Shown here one piece after another: positions 9,502 through 18,784 of a DNA stretch of 64,000 nucleotides. The translations under genes and the position numbers were made by a program. Under the pieces are notes generated by a model that was not told where the DNA came from, ran no database searches, and saw only the letters and a list, made by a program, of their open reading frames with translations. Position 1 is the first letter of the stretch, and each line of letters starts with the position of its first letter. Origin of the DNA: Dehalococcoidia bacterium (GTDB taxonomy: Bacteria > Chloroflexota > Dehalococcoidia > Tepidiformales > Tepidiformaceae); contig JADYYG010000043.1 of NCBI GenBank assembly GCA_020853755.1, positions 62,001 through 126,000 on the forward strand, written 5' to 3'.

Positions 9502-11166
9502 CTAGTTCTTGATGTCCACGTAACGATACTTCGGGATGGTCATCGACGTGTTCGGGAGGCCCTGCACGCAGGACTTCACGAGCAGGTGGTTCACGGGCCA
9601 GAAGGTTGGCACCACCACCGCATCGTCGAGGATCTTCTGCTCGGCATCCGCATAGAGGGAGTACCGCTTCGTCCGGTCCTGCTCGGTTCGCGCCTGCGTG
9701 AGCAAGGCATCAACCGCATCGTTCTTGTACTTGATGTAGTTCAGCTGGCTGTCGCTGGCGAACAGTTTGCCGAGGAAGTCTTCGGGGTCCGGGTAGTCCG
9801 CCGCCCAGCCGTCGGAGTGCATCTGGAAGCCGCCTTTGCGCTGCTCGCGGAGGACCGCCGACGAATCGATCGCTTCGAGCTGGATCTCAACGCCGAGGCT
9901 GTCCTGCCAGCCCTTTTGAATAGCGACCAGGAGGTCCCCCGGCGCGGCGCCGGTGCCGCTGTACGTCAGCGTGATGCGGGGCAGTTTGCCCGCGTACTTC
10001 GACTCCTGGAGGAGTTGCTTCGCCTTCGCCGGGTCGTACTTGTAGCTGTGGACAGCCTCCGAATACCCGGGCATCTCCGGCGGGAGGAAGCCGTCGGCCA
10101 CGCGATAGGCGTTGTAGAGCAGCACGTTGTTGATGGTGTCGCGGTCGATCGACATGGCGAACGCCTGGCGCACCTTCGGGTCATCGAACGGCGCCTTCTG
10201 CGGGTTCAAGGTGAAGTAGAAGGTGGCCATCTCGGGGACTTCGCGGTAGTCCTTGCTGAGCGGACTTGTCCCCGCCTTCACCGAGTCAAGCTGGGTGGCC
10301 GGGAAGTAGCCGATGTGAATCTCGTCATTCTCGTAGCGCGTGAGGATGGACCCTCCCGCAAGTTCGAACACCACCGCGGCCAGCTTCGGCGCGCCCAGGT
10401 GATAGCGGTCGTTCCGCGCGAGGACGATGCGCTCGGCAGGCTTGAACTCCTTCAGCCGGAATGGCCCGGTGCCGTTCGGGTTCTGCGTCCAGTTGCGCGG
10501 GTTCTTCTCGATCGTCTTCTTGTCGACCACGAAGGCCACCGGGTACGTCAACTCCGACAGGAAGAAGTCCGACGGTTCCACGAGGTCGATCTGGACCGTG
10601 TTCTCGTCGATGACCTTGACGCCGGAGACGCTCGCCGCCTTGTTCACGAACCGCTCCCTCACCCCGACCACGTTGCCCAGGTAGGCGAGGACCGTCGGCG
10701 AAGCGTTCGTGGGGTCTGCCGCACGCTCGATGCTGTACTTGAAGTCATCGGCGGTAACGCGCTGCCCATTCTGGAAGACAACGTTATCGCGCAGCTTGAA
10801 GGTGTAGGTCTTACCGCCGTTGCTGACGGACCACTCCTTGGCGATGTCGGGCTGGACCTTCAGGTCGGGGTCAAGGGTGACGAGGCCGCCGAAGATTTCG
10901 ACCACGTACTCGCTGGTGCTCACGTCGCCGACCTGGATGGGGTCGAGCACAGACGAGGGATCATCGCCGGGAACGATCAGCGACTTGCCGTCGCAGATCT
11001 TCCCGGAGCTTCCGCTGGCGCCCGGGGTCTTGTCGCTGCTCGCCGGGGTGCCGCCGTTATCGTCATCGCCCCCACCACCGGCAAGCGCAATGACAAAGAC
11101 CACCCCCACCGCGAGGATGAGAAAGGCGACGAACCCCATCATCAGGGTGAGCATCCGGTTCGACAT
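9502..11166 (-). CDS. Peptide ABC transporter substrate-binding protein (SBP_bac_5 family), membrane-anchored
   Basis: The 554-aa protein starts with an uncleaved-looking membrane helix (LTLMMGFVAFLILAVGVVFV) and a Gly/Asp-rich linker. A full type-5 solute-binding domain follows: GGLVTLDPDLKVQPDIA, VVFQNGQRVTADDF and the late GWAADYPDPEDF motif. It captures peptides or related solutes outside the membrane for the two permeases downstream. The ATG at 11166 has an AGGT site 6 nt upstream. The same frame stays open upstream and encodes two CxxC pairs, with only a TTG (11211) as a possible alternative start. Confidence 0.88.
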   Translation of the reverse strand: MSNRMLTLMMGFVAFLILAVGVVFVIALAGGGGDDDNGGTPASSDKTPGASGSSGKICDGKSLIVPGDDPSSVLDPIQVGDVSTSEYVVEIFGGLVTLDPDLKVQPDIAKEWSVSNGGKTYTFKLRDNVVFQNGQRVTADDFKYSIERAADPTNASPTVLAYLGNVVGVRERFVNKAASVSGVKVIDENTVQIDLVEPSDFFLSELTYPVAFVVDKKTIEKNPRNWTQNPNGTGPFRLKEFKPAERIVLARNDRYHLGAPKLAAVVFELAGGSILTRYENDEIHIGYFPATQLDSVKAGTSPLSKDYREVPEMATFYFTLNPQKAPFDDPKVRQAFAMSIDRDTINNVLLYNAYRVADGFLPPEMPGYSEAVHSYKYDPAKAKQLLQESKYAGKLPRITLTYSGTGAAPGDLLVAIQKGWQDSLGVEIQLEAIDSSAVLREQRKGGFQMHSDGWAADYPDPEDFLGKLFASDSQLNYIKYKNDAVDALLTQARTEQDRTKRYSLYADAEQKILDDAVVVPTFWPVNHLLVKSCVQGLPNTSMTIPKYRYVDIKN

Positions 11167-11332
11167 GGGCACCTGCCGGCAGTTCTTGCAGTGGGTACGC
11201 CTGGCGCGCAAAACCCGATTCCGTCCCGGGCGCAGCCAGTGGTGGCAAAGGTTACACGGGAATCTCCCGCGCGGACATTCTCGAATCTGAACGCTTCGGT
11301 AAACCGGCTTTACGGCCGGCCCGAAGCCGAAG

Positions 11333-13111
11333 TCAGGCTTGCGGCGCCGATGGCTTCAGCAGCAGGCCCAGTTCTTCAAGTTGCCCAGCGTCCACCGGCG
11401 TCGGCGACCCCATCAGCGGGTCGCTACCGGACGACGCTTTCGGGAACGCGATGACGTCGCGGATGTTCTCGGTGCCCGCAAGCGTCATGATGAGCCGGTC
11501 GATTCCCGCACCGACGCCGCCTTCGGGCGGTGCGCCGTACTCGAGGGCGTCGAGGACGACACCGAAACGGTCCGCCTGCTGTTCCGGCGAATGGCCCATG
11601 AGCGAGAAGACCAGCTCCTGGTCTGCGCGGTTCGAGATGCGGATGCTTCCACCGCCGAGTTCAGCGCCGTTGCAGACGAGGTCGTACTGGAACGACGCTG
11701 CCTTTCCGGGGTCACCGCCCGGCTGAAGGTGCTCACGCGAGGACTCAGGGAATCCGCAGAACGGGTTGTGGGTGGCATCCCAGCGCTGCTCGTCCGGATG
11801 CCATTCGAGCAGCGGGAACCCGGTCACCCATGCGAACGCCAGGACACCCTCCGGGATGAGGCCGAGGCGCTGGCCAAGGCTCGTCCGCACTTCGTGCAGC
11901 GCGCGCGCAACCACCGCCGGCTGGTCGGCGACGATGAAGACCATGTCGCCGTCCTCGGCCCCGGTCAGCGTCTTGATGGAAGCGATTTCCGTCTCGCTGA
12001 GGAACTTGGCGATAGGCGACCGCAGTTCTCCCGGCGTAAAACCGATGTAGGCGAGGCCCTTCGCCCCACCGGAACGGGCGATCTCCGTCAGTTCGTCGAT
12101 GTCGCGGCGGGTCATGTCGGCCCTGCCGAGGACGCGTATCGCCTTGATCTGGCCGCCCGCCTGGAGCGCACCGGCGAACACCTGGAACCCGGAACCGCGC
12201 AATGGCTCGGCGATGTCGACGAATTCGAGCCCGAAGCGAAGGTCCGGCCGGTCGATCCCGTAGCGGTTCATCGCGTCCTGGTAGTCAATGCGCGGGAACG
12301 GCGCCTGGAGGAGCGACCCGCTGCCGAACTTCTGCGCGATGCCGGTATACAGCTCCTCGATCAGCGCCATCACGTCTTCCTGGTCGACGAAGGCCATCTC
12401 GAGGTCGAGCTGGGTGTGCTCGGCGACGCGGTTGGCGCGCGTGTCTTCGTCGCGGTAACAGCGGGCAATCTGGAAGTACTTCTCGACGCCGCCGTACATC
12501 AGCAACTGCTTCAGGATCTGCGGCGACTGCGGCAGGGCGAAGAAACTGCCCGGGCGCATCCGAGAGGGCACAAGGAAGTCGCGCGCGCCTTCCGGCGTGG
12601 ACTTGATGAGCGTCGGGGTTTCAACCTCGATGAAGCCGCGGGCGTAGAGGAACTCGCGGATGTGGCGCACCACCTCGTGGCGAAGGTAGATGACGCGCGC
12701 CACTTCGGGCCGGCGCAAGTCGAGGTAGCGGAACTTCAGGCGCAGGTTTTCGTCTACATCGACCGGTTCGTTGATGTAGAACGGGGGCGTCGCCGCCTCG
12801 TTCAGGATCGACACCGTGGTGGGGACGACTTCGACCTCGCCGGTCGCCATGTTCGGATTGACCGTCGCCGCATCGCGGTTGCGGACCTCGCCCTCCACCT
12901 GGAGCACCCATTCGATGCGCGCACGATGGGCTGCGGCGTGCGCTGCAGCGTTCTCCGGATTCAGGACGAGTTGGACGATGCCGCTGGCGTCTCGAAGGTC
13001 GATGAAGATAAGCCCGCCATGATCCCGGCGGCGGTGCACCCAGCCCGCAAGGCGCACTTTGCGCCCGGAATCGGCGGAACGAAGTTCGCCACAATTGGTG
13101 TCTTTGAGCAT
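11333..13111 (-). CDS. aspS: Aspartyl-tRNA synthetase
   Basis: The 592-aa class II synthetase has the bacterial architecture. An N-terminal OB-fold anticodon-binding domain (VRLAGWVHRRRDHGGLIFIDLRD) comes first. The catalytic core has motif 2 (FQIARCYRDEDTRANR, with QLDLEMAF), an inserted GAD domain and motif 3 near the C-terminus (GAGIDRLIMTLAG). It charges tRNA(Asp); whether it also charges tRNA(Asn) cannot be settled here. The start is 6 nt after a TACATT box with no Shine-Dalgarno, so the mRNA may be leaderless. Confidence 0.97.
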   Translation of the reverse strand: MLKDTNCGELRSADSGRKVRLAGWVHRRRDHGGLIFIDLRDASGIVQLVLNPENAAAHAAAHRARIEWVLQVEGEVRNRDAATVNPNMATGEVEVVPTTVSILNEAATPPFYINEPVDVDENLRLKFRYLDLRRPEVARVIYLRHEVVRHIREFLYARGFIEVETPTLIKSTPEGARDFLVPSRMRPGSFFALPQSPQILKQLLMYGGVEKYFQIARCYRDEDTRANRVAEHTQLDLEMAFVDQEDVMALIEELYTGIAQKFGSGSLLQAPFPRIDYQDAMNRYGIDRPDLRFGLEFVDIAEPLRGSGFQVFAGALQAGGQIKAIRVLGRADMTRRDIDELTEIARSGGAKGLAYIGFTPGELRSPIAKFLSETEIASIKTLTGAEDGDMVFIVADQPAVVARALHEVRTSLGQRLGLIPEGVLAFAWVTGFPLLEWHPDEQRWDATHNPFCGFPESSREHLQPGGDPGKAASFQYDLVCNGAELGGGSIRISNRADQELVFSLMGHSPEQQADRFGVVLDALEYGAPPEGGVGAGIDRLIMTLAGTENIRDVIAFPKASSGSDPLMGSPTPVDAGQLEELGLLLKPSAPQA

Positions 13112-13117
13112 CGAACC

Positions 13118-13123
13118 AATGTA
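13118..13123 (-). promoter_or_regulatory. TACATT -10 box placed 6 nt before the aspS start
   Basis: On the minus strand TACATT is followed by six nucleotides and ATG. A CTGACG at 13141-13146, 17 nt further upstream, is a plausible -35. The arrangement predicts transcription starting at or next to the start codon. Confidence 0.5.
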
Positions 13124-13162
13124 AACGCGACAGCCGAAACCGTCAGTCCCGCCGCGTTCGCG

Positions 13163-13855
13163 CTACGGCTTGATGGCGAGGAGCAAGAATGCCCCGGCCA
13201 ACCGCCAGCGCACATCGATGCGAATGTTCTGGAAGCGGTCGATGGGCGTCGGGTAGCGCTCCGAGTCCGGCGATTCCTCGAGTAGCACGGTTGCGAGGCC
13301 AGCCAGTCCCAGTTCGGTGATGAGCTCGCCCATGGTCCACGCCGGACCCATCCCGTCTTCTTCGTCAGCGAAATACGAATGAGCGACAGTGAAGAGGCCC
13401 CTGTGGACGCCTGCGATGTAGGCCATCGGATGGACATCGTGGATGACGAGCCGGCCACCCGTATTCAGGGCCGCCTCGACTGCCTTCGCCCACTCGTCGA
13501 GAGACCCGACCGTTTCAAGCAGGCCAAACCCGCTGTAGATGATGTCGTACGGTCCGCCCGGGAGTTCATCCGCCGTGGGATCACCCTCCAGCCGGCGCAC
13601 TGCGAGTTTGGACTTGTCGAGCAGGTCCCGCACCTTCGCCAGGCCCTCGGCGTTATCGAACACAGTGACATCGGCGCCGAGGTTGACGAGCGACAGCGCT
13701 TCCTCGCCGCCACCGGCGGGCATGACGAGCACCTTCAGGCCCTCGCACTCAGAGAGGACATCGTCCTCCTCGGGGCTCAGGCCGACCCCGCCGTGTTCGT
13801 AGAACGCGGGGTCGATTTCGTACCAGGACAGGTCAGGTTTGAGGGTGGCTGCCAC
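13163..13855 (-). CDS. Class I SAM-dependent methyltransferase
   Basis: The 230-aa protein has a Rossmann-type motif I (VLVMPAGGGEEALSLVNLGADVTVFDNAE), an acidic second strand that would hold the ribose and an IIYSGFGLLE motif IV-like loop. These are typical of small-molecule methyltransferases. It ends in a hydrophobic stretch (LAGAFLLLAIKP). The substrate is unknown. It begins 1 nt after the histidine phosphatase stop, so it is probably in an operon with the phosphatase and MarR genes. Confidence 0.75.
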   Translation of the reverse strand: MAATLKPDLSWYEIDPAFYEHGGVGLSPEEDDVLSECEGLKVLVMPAGGGEEALSLVNLGADVTVFDNAEGLAKVRDLLDKSKLAVRRLEGDPTADELPGGPYDIIYSGFGLLETVGSLDEWAKAVEAALNTGGRLVIHDVHPMAYIAGVHRGLFTVAHSYFADEEDGMGPAWTMGELITELGLAGLATVLLEESPDSERYPTPIDRFQNIRIDVRWRLAGAFLLLAIKP

Positions 13856-13856
13856 G

Positions 13857-14570
13857 TCAGGCGTTCACGTCGCCGCGCGATGTCTGGAAGGACATCACAT
13901 GCGAGTAATCGTTCACGGTGAGAATCACGCGCCGGGTGTCGGCCGCGCGCATCACGCTGATGGACGTGTGGTGCACCGGCACCAGGTGGTCGAAGTTCGA
14001 GCCGAGCACGCGGCTGAGGACAGCGTTGATAACGCCTCCGTGGCAGGCGACCACGATGCGCATGCCGTGGCTCTCGGCGATGGCCTCGTCCAGCGCGGCG
14101 AACACGCGCGTCCGGAACTCGTCCACGTCCTCGCAGAAGGGGTAGGCGTCGTGGCGCCGGGTCCGGGTGACCTCGCGGTACACGTCGGCGAGTTGCTCCC
14201 GTGTGTAAATGTCGAGGAGTCCCTTGTCCTGCGGCGCGCGCTGCCAGAGGTCGATTTCGCGCAGCCCGGGCTTCACGATGGGCTCCATCCCGTGATGGCC
14301 GGCGATGGCCTTCGCGGTGTCGTGCGCGCGCTGCATATCGCTGCAGTACACCCGGCCGATTCGGGCGTTCGCGAGCCGCTTGCCGACGGCTTCGGCCTGC
14401 TTCTGGCCGAGTTCCGAAAGCGGTGCGTCGTACGCCTGCCCGAGCGGGATGTTTTCAAAGAACTTTTGCTCGCCGTGACGGACGAGGAGCACTTCGCACA
14501 TACCTTCGAACGACTCGAGGAACGGGTTTTCGAGGTCGATGGTGCGAACGCGGCGTGGGGTACTGGTCAC
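13857..14570 (-). CDS. Histidine phosphatase family protein
   Basis: This 237-aa protein has the LVRHGEQ motif with the nucleophilic histidine, a second conserved region around CSDMQRAHDTAKAI and the distal VVACHGGVINAVL histidine. These three define the phosphoglycerate-mutase-like phosphatase superfamily. The substrate is not predictable. The GTG start shares its first G with the stop codon of the MarR gene upstream (TAGTG), which indicates coupled translation. Confidence 0.88.
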   Translation of the reverse strand: MTSTPRRVRTIDLENPFLESFEGMCEVLLVRHGEQKFFENIPLGQAYDAPLSELGQKQAEAVGKRLANARIGRVYCSDMQRAHDTAKAIAGHHGMEPIVKPGLREIDLWQRAPQDKGLLDIYTREQLADVYREVTRTRRHDAYPFCEDVDEFRTRVFAALDEAIAESHGMRIVVACHGGVINAVLSRVLGSNFDHLVPVHHTSISVMRAADTRRVILTVNDYSHVMSFQTSRGDVNA

Positions 14571-15115
14571 TAAAACAATCCTGGCATCGCCACTTCGGCG
14601 AGATTTGGTTCGACCTTGGAGACGTACTCGCTGGCCTCTTTGAAGGCGCGCATCCCGGCGATGAACGCTTCCAGGTCTTCGAGGCTCATTTCAACGAGGA
14701 TGCGGCGGGTGTAGGTCTCGCTGCCCTGTTCCATCCGGCTGCAGGCCGCCTCGCCCTTTTCGGTCAGCAGGTTTCGCACCAGCCGCCGGTCGCTCTCGTC
14801 GTCTTCGCGCCGGATGAGCCCAAGCCGCACCAGGCGGTCGACGATACCCGAGATGGTCGGCGGGGTGACGCCGAGGCGCTGAGCGAGCGCGCCAGCGGTG
14901 ACTCCGGGGGCTTCACGCACGAGGAAGAGCACCCGAAGCTGCGCGGTGGTCAGGCCGAGTTCGGCCCAGGCGCGGAACCGCAGCGGGTCGAACATGTTGA
15001 GGGCGTCGCCGAAGTAGCGAAGGGCGGTATCGACGGCTGGTTCGGTGCGGCGTGGAGTAACGGACACGCTTGGCCTCGAGGGAACGGAATGGGTTCGCCG
15101 CAGGGTAGCAGGCAT
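14570..15115 (-). CDS. MarR-family transcriptional regulator
   Basis: The 181-aa protein has a winged helix-turn-helix: LTTAQLRVLFLVREAPGVTAGALAQRLGVTPPTIS, the recognition helix, and then the wing REDDESDRRLV with the conserved DxRxx pattern. Such dimers repress nearby genes and release DNA on binding a phenolic or other ligand. It is first in a minus-strand set with the phosphatase and methyltransferase. The start is uncertain: ATG 15115 overlaps nothing essential, while a longer frame would run into the divergent MidA-like gene. Confidence 0.8.
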   Translation of the reverse strand: MPATLRRTHSVPSRPSVSVTPRRTEPAVDTALRYFGDALNMFDPLRFRAWAELGLTTAQLRVLFLVREAPGVTAGALAQRLGVTPPTISGIVDRLVRLGLIRREDDESDRRLVRNLLTEKGEAACSRMEQGSETYTRRILVEMSLEDLEAFIAGMRAFKEASEYVSKVEPNLAEVAMPGLF

Positions 15116-15161
15116 CGTGGCCGAGCGACAGGCAGAGCGACTGATGGGAGAATCGAAGCCG

Positions 15162-16238
15162 ATGGCTCTCGACCTCGACCCCGGCGCCGCGGCGGTTGGC
15201 AACCCTCGCCTGATCGAGGCGATCGTGGCGGAGATGGCCGGCGGCGCCATCCCCTTCGAGCGGTTTATGGACCTCGCCCTCTACCACCCGGAGTTCGGCT
15301 ACTACCGGAAGCCGGGCCGCATCGGCAGGCAGGGAGACTTCCTCACCAGCCCGCACATCCACCCGATGTTCGGCTGGGCTGTGGCAGGGTGGTGCCGGGA
15401 CATCTGGCGCCGCGCGGGCGAACCTGCTGAGTTCGCCATCATCGAACCCGCAGCGGGCGACGGCACGCTTGCACGCTCCATCCTCGATTGGGCAGCCGGG
15501 CGCACCGACGGGTTCAGCCGGGCCACCAGGTACATCGCCATCGAGCCGAACAACCCCGGCGGTGACCCGCGCATCGAGTGGCGCGACGGCCCCGAGCGGG
15601 TGTACTCGGCGGGCGTTGTCCTCACCAACGAACTCTTTGACGCTCTCCCGGTGCGCATCTACGAAGCTGGGGGCCGCGGCCCCGTCGAAGTGCTGGTGCG
15701 CTGGGACGGCGAGCGGTTCCTCGAAGTCCCCGGCGGAGTAGCAAGCATCGACGACGCGCCCACGAACGGCCGCTTCGAGGTGAACCTGCGCGCCCACCCG
15801 ACGATGCTCGCGCTCTGCGGGCTGGTCGAAACGGGCGCGGTACTGACCTTCGACTACGGCTACCCGAAAGAGGACCTGTGGGCGCCGTGGCGGACAACCG
15901 GCACGCTCATGTGCTTCTATCGTCACACCGCCCACGAAGACCCGTACATCCACGTGGGCGAACAGGACATGACCACGCACGTGAACTTCAGCGACCTCGA
16001 ACATGCTGCCGAGGAGTCCGGGATGACGGTCTTCGGGCCGGTCTCCCAGGGCGAGTTCCTCTACTCGCTGGGCCTCGGTGGCCTCGTCGAAGCGGCCCGC
16101 AGCGACATGGGCGAGTACTTCGCGCGGCGCAGGGCGCTCGAACAGCTCACCGACGGCGCCGGCCTCGGCCGTATCCGTGTACTCGCTTCAACCCGCGGCA
16201 TCGAGGGCATACCCGAGGGCTTCGAGGCGCTCCCGTGA
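15162..16238 (+). CDS. MidA/NDUFAF7-family SAM-dependent methyltransferase
   Basis: The 358-aa protein matches the MidA (COG1565) family. It has an N-terminal FERFMDLALYHPEFGYY motif, GDFLTSPHIHPMFGWAVAGW and a SAM site (IIEPAAGDGTLARSIL), followed by the family element VLTNELFDALPVR. The mitochondrial homologue methylates an arginine in complex I; bacterial roles are less clear. Start choice is open between ATG 15162 and ATG 15144. The GTGA overlap with the next gene shows an operon with the peroxiredoxin. Confidence 0.88.
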   Translation: MALDLDPGAAAVGNPRLIEAIVAEMAGGAIPFERFMDLALYHPEFGYYRKPGRIGRQGDFLTSPHIHPMFGWAVAGWCRDIWRRAGEPAEFAIIEPAAGDGTLARSILDWAAGRTDGFSRATRYIAIEPNNPGGDPRIEWRDGPERVYSAGVVLTNELFDALPVRIYEAGGRGPVEVLVRWDGERFLEVPGGVASIDDAPTNGRFEVNLRAHPTMLALCGLVETGAVLTFDYGYPKEDLWAPWRTTGTLMCFYRHTAHEDPYIHVGEQDMTTHVNFSDLEHAAEESGMTVFGPVSQGEFLYSLGLGGLVEAARSDMGEYFARRRALEQLTDGAGLGRIRVLASTRGIEGIPEGFEALP

Positions 16239-16735
16239 GCGATGCGCCGGCGCCGACCCCGCGTGACCAGCCGATCGGCGTTGGCGAACCTGCCCCACTC
16301 TTCGTCCTGCCCGCCATCCCGAATGATGGCGACCAGTTCGATGCGCGGCTCGCGGACTACCTCGAGCGGGGGCGCACGCTGCTCATCTTCTACCAGGACG
16401 ACGGGATGCCCGTCTGCACGCGCGAACTCAACGCCTTCGCCCAGGAATACCCGCTCCTCGAACGGGCCGGCGTCCAGGTGCTGGCGGTCAACACCAATGG
16501 ACTCGGCTCGCACCGCAAGTTCCAGGAGCGCGACAACGTCCCGTTCCCGCTGATCAGCGACTTCTACGGCGATGCGGTGAAAGCCTACGGCATGTGGGAT
16601 CCGGACGAGGGCAAGTCGAACCGCGGCGTGGTCATCATCGGGACCGACGGGCGGATCGAATACGTGCTGCCCCACTTCAACCCGGGCGCGATCGCCAGCT
16701 TCACGGAGATCTTCGCCGCCCTCGGCGTCGGCTAA
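16235..16735 (+). CDS. Peroxiredoxin (AhpC/TSA family)
   Basis: This 166-aa thioredoxin-fold protein has the layout of peroxiredoxins: an N-terminal VGEPAPLFVLPA, then the peroxidatic site MPVCTRELNAF with the reactive cysteine, and a QVLAVNTNG strand. It reduces hydroperoxides using thiols. No obvious resolving cysteine is present, so it may be a 1-Cys type. The GTG start overlaps the MidA-like gene stop by 4 nt. Its 3' end overlaps the convergent CoA-transferase gene by 4 nt. Confidence 0.88.
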   Translation: MSDAPAPTPRDQPIGVGEPAPLFVLPAIPNDGDQFDARLADYLERGRTLLIFYQDDGMPVCTRELNAFAQEYPLLERAGVQVLAVNTNGLGSHRKFQERDNVPFPLISDFYGDAVKAYGMWDPDEGKSNRGVVIIGTDGRIEYVLPHFNPGAIASFTEIFAALGVG

Positions 16736-17919
16736 GGCAGCATCCCGAATATCCGATCGTTGTCGGCGCCGGGGAGGGTAGTGCCTCGCCAGATCTTGCC
16801 GGGCGTGGCCGAAAACTTCGGCACGACACCCGTGCCGCGAACCCTGCCCACCACCTCATCGTCCCATTCGATATGGACTTCACGGGCGCTGTAGTGCGGG
16901 TCCTCGGCCGCGGTCTGTGAGTTGAGGATGGGGCTGCAAGCGACCCCGGCGGCGTTCAACTCGGCGATCGCCTCGGCCATCGTCCGCTCCTCGCACCAGC
17001 CCCGGAGGAGGGCGTCGAACTCGATGCCCTGGACGTCGTTAATCGCCGTTCGAGCGCTGGCCCAGTAGGGGTCCTTCGGGTCGAGACCAATCACCCTGCA
17101 GGTCTTCTCGAAGATCGTCTCGGCCGGAGCGGCGATGACCACCGAACCGTCTTTGGCCGCGAAGACGTCGTACGGTTGAAACGCCGGGGACTTGTTGCCG
17201 CTGCGCTCGCGTGTGACACCGAGGTGGAACCACTCGACCATGGTGCCGGCCAGCACCGAGTGGATTGCTTCGAACTGGGCAAGGTCGATGACCTGGCCCT
17301 TGCCCGTCTCATTCGCGTGGAGGTGCGCCGCGAGCGACGACGAGAGGCACATGAGCGCCGTGATGTAGTCCGCCGTCCACGGTGCGGCGCGGGTCGGCGG
17401 CGATTCCTGGAAGCCCGTCTGGTACATCGAACCGCCAAACGCCTGGCCGATCATGTCGTAGCTGGCACGGCCGAGGTACGAGGTCTCGCCAGTCTGGCCG
17501 TACCCTGAAACGTGGCAGATAACGAGTTGCGGGTTCGCCGTGAGAACCGCTGCATCGGAGAGGCCCCAGCGGTCGTACGTCCCCGGCTTCGAGCTCTCCA
17601 TCCAGATGTCGGCCCGGGCGGCCAACTGGAGGAAGCGCTCTTTGCCCGCCGGTTCGCTCATGTCGAGCGTCACGTTGAATTCGTTCCGGCGCTCGGCCAG
17701 CCAACTCGTCCCAACCGCCCGGGAGCCGTCGGCGGCCGGCACCTTCAGGCCAATGGTTCGCCAGGTGTCCTCCACGTGCGGGTTCTCGACCTGGATGACC
17801 TCTGCGCCCCATTGCGCAGCCAGTGCGGCGGCGAACGGCTGGGCAATCACAGACCCCGTAGACAGGATCCGGACGCCCTGGAGTGGGCCAAAGGCTTCGG
17901 GCACCAACGTCTCGCGCAT
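16732..17919 (-). CDS. CaiB/BaiF-type family III CoA-transferase
   Basis: The 395-aa protein begins with the family III hallmark GVRILSTGSVIAQPFAAALAAQWGAEVIQVENP. It has the YDMIGQAFGG segment, in which the aspartate forms the mixed-anhydride intermediate, and a terminal CSPILN element. These enzymes move CoA between organic acids. The acyl donor and acceptor are unknown. The gene stands alone on the minus strand between a peroxiredoxin and a TauE-like exporter. Confidence 0.9.
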   Translation of the reverse strand: MRETLVPEAFGPLQGVRILSTGSVIAQPFAAALAAQWGAEVIQVENPHVEDTWRTIGLKVPAADGSRAVGTSWLAERRNEFNVTLDMSEPAGKERFLQLAARADIWMESSKPGTYDRWGLSDAAVLTANPQLVICHVSGYGQTGETSYLGRASYDMIGQAFGGSMYQTGFQESPPTRAAPWTADYITALMCLSSSLAAHLHANETGKGQVIDLAQFEAIHSVLAGTMVEWFHLGVTRERSGNKSPAFQPYDVFAAKDGSVVIAAPAETIFEKTCRVIGLDPKDPYWASARTAINDVQGIEFDALLRGWCEERTMAEAIAELNAAGVACSPILNSQTAAEDPHYSAREVHIEWDDEVVGRVRGTGVVPKFSATPGKIWRGTTLPGADNDRIFGMLP

Positions 17920-17982
17920 TCCATCACCCCCGGGAATGCGCGGGACAATACGTTGTGAGGGGCCGCCCTGAAAAGACTCCAG

Positions 17983-18756
17983 TTACCGGAGCGTCCCAAG
18001 GATGGCAACCGTCCCGCTGAGCAGCAGGATGGCGTACACCATCCGCCGGAAGAAGACGACATCGACGTACTTGAACACGATGTTGCCCACACGCTGTCCG
18101 GCGAAGGCGGCGGGTAGGGCCAACGCCGCAGCGATGAAGATCGAAGGCTTCCCGGCGCCGCTCGCTAACAGGAGCATGACCGCAATCGACGACGTCGCGG
18201 TGAAGAACACTGACGTCGTCGCCCGGAACGGGAGCGGCGCGAGCCCCTGGCCATGGAGGTAGAGCACGACCGGTGGGCCGGACATGCTCGTGCTCGTATT
18301 CAGGATGCCGCTGGTAACACCCGTGGCCACGTCGCCAGCCAGGCCTGCCGAATGCAGCGACACCCCGCGCATAAGGAGCAGCGTGAAGAAGATGACCATC
18401 CCGGCGATGATGATCTGGAGCGCCTGCGCATCGACCATCAACAGGACCGCGAGGCCGATCGGCATACCCACGCAGGCCCCGGCCATCAGCGTCAGGGCGG
18501 TGCGGCGCTCAGCGTGCTTTCGAAGGTAGAGCGCCTGCGCCACCCCGCTCAGCGTCGAGAGGATGTTCGCGAGCAGTACCGTGTCCTTCGGGCCGATGAG
18601 GAGCGCGAGGAACGGCACAATGAAGAGCGAGAACCCAAAGCCAGACAGCGCCTGGATGAAGGCGGCCAGCATCGCCAGCACGATAACGGCCAGGGCGATG
18701 CGCCAGTCCACCGGCACGGTTATAGCCGACCCTCCGCTTACGCTCCGCTTCGACAT
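17983..18756 (-). CDS. TauE/SafE-family sulfite/anion exporter
   Basis: This 257-aa membrane protein has about eight helices. The repeated TauE motif is visible: SGFGFSLFIVPFLALLIGPKDTVLLANILSTLSG in the first half, and TSGILNTSTSMSGPPVVLYL with a later FAGQRVGNIVF in the second half. The family exports small organosulfur compounds or sulfite. ATG 18756 is chosen because the divergent gene starts only 28 nt away; GTG 18717, with a GGAGGG upstream, is a shorter alternative. Confidence 0.85.
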   Translation of the reverse strand: MSKRSVSGGSAITVPVDWRIALAVIVLAMLAAFIQALSGFGFSLFIVPFLALLIGPKDTVLLANILSTLSGVAQALYLRKHAERRTALTLMAGACVGMPIGLAVLLMVDAQALQIIIAGMVIFFTLLLMRGVSLHSAGLAGDVATGVTSGILNTSTSMSGPPVVLYLHGQGLAPLPFRATTSVFFTATSSIAVMLLLASGAGKPSIFIAAALALPAAFAGQRVGNIVFKYVDVVFFRRMVYAILLLSGTVAILGTLR

Positions 18757-18784
18757 TCCCGGCGGCACGCTCGACAATCCGCCC

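Noticed and set aside
8806-11454. A long plus-strand frame (882 codons) opposite the permease and binding-protein genes
   Set aside because: It is antisense to well-supported transporter genes; its composition is that of a GC-rich shadow frame with no domain.
11339-13285. A long plus-strand frame opposite aspS
   Set aside because: aspS has all class II synthetase motifs on the minus strand; the plus-strand frame is a shadow.
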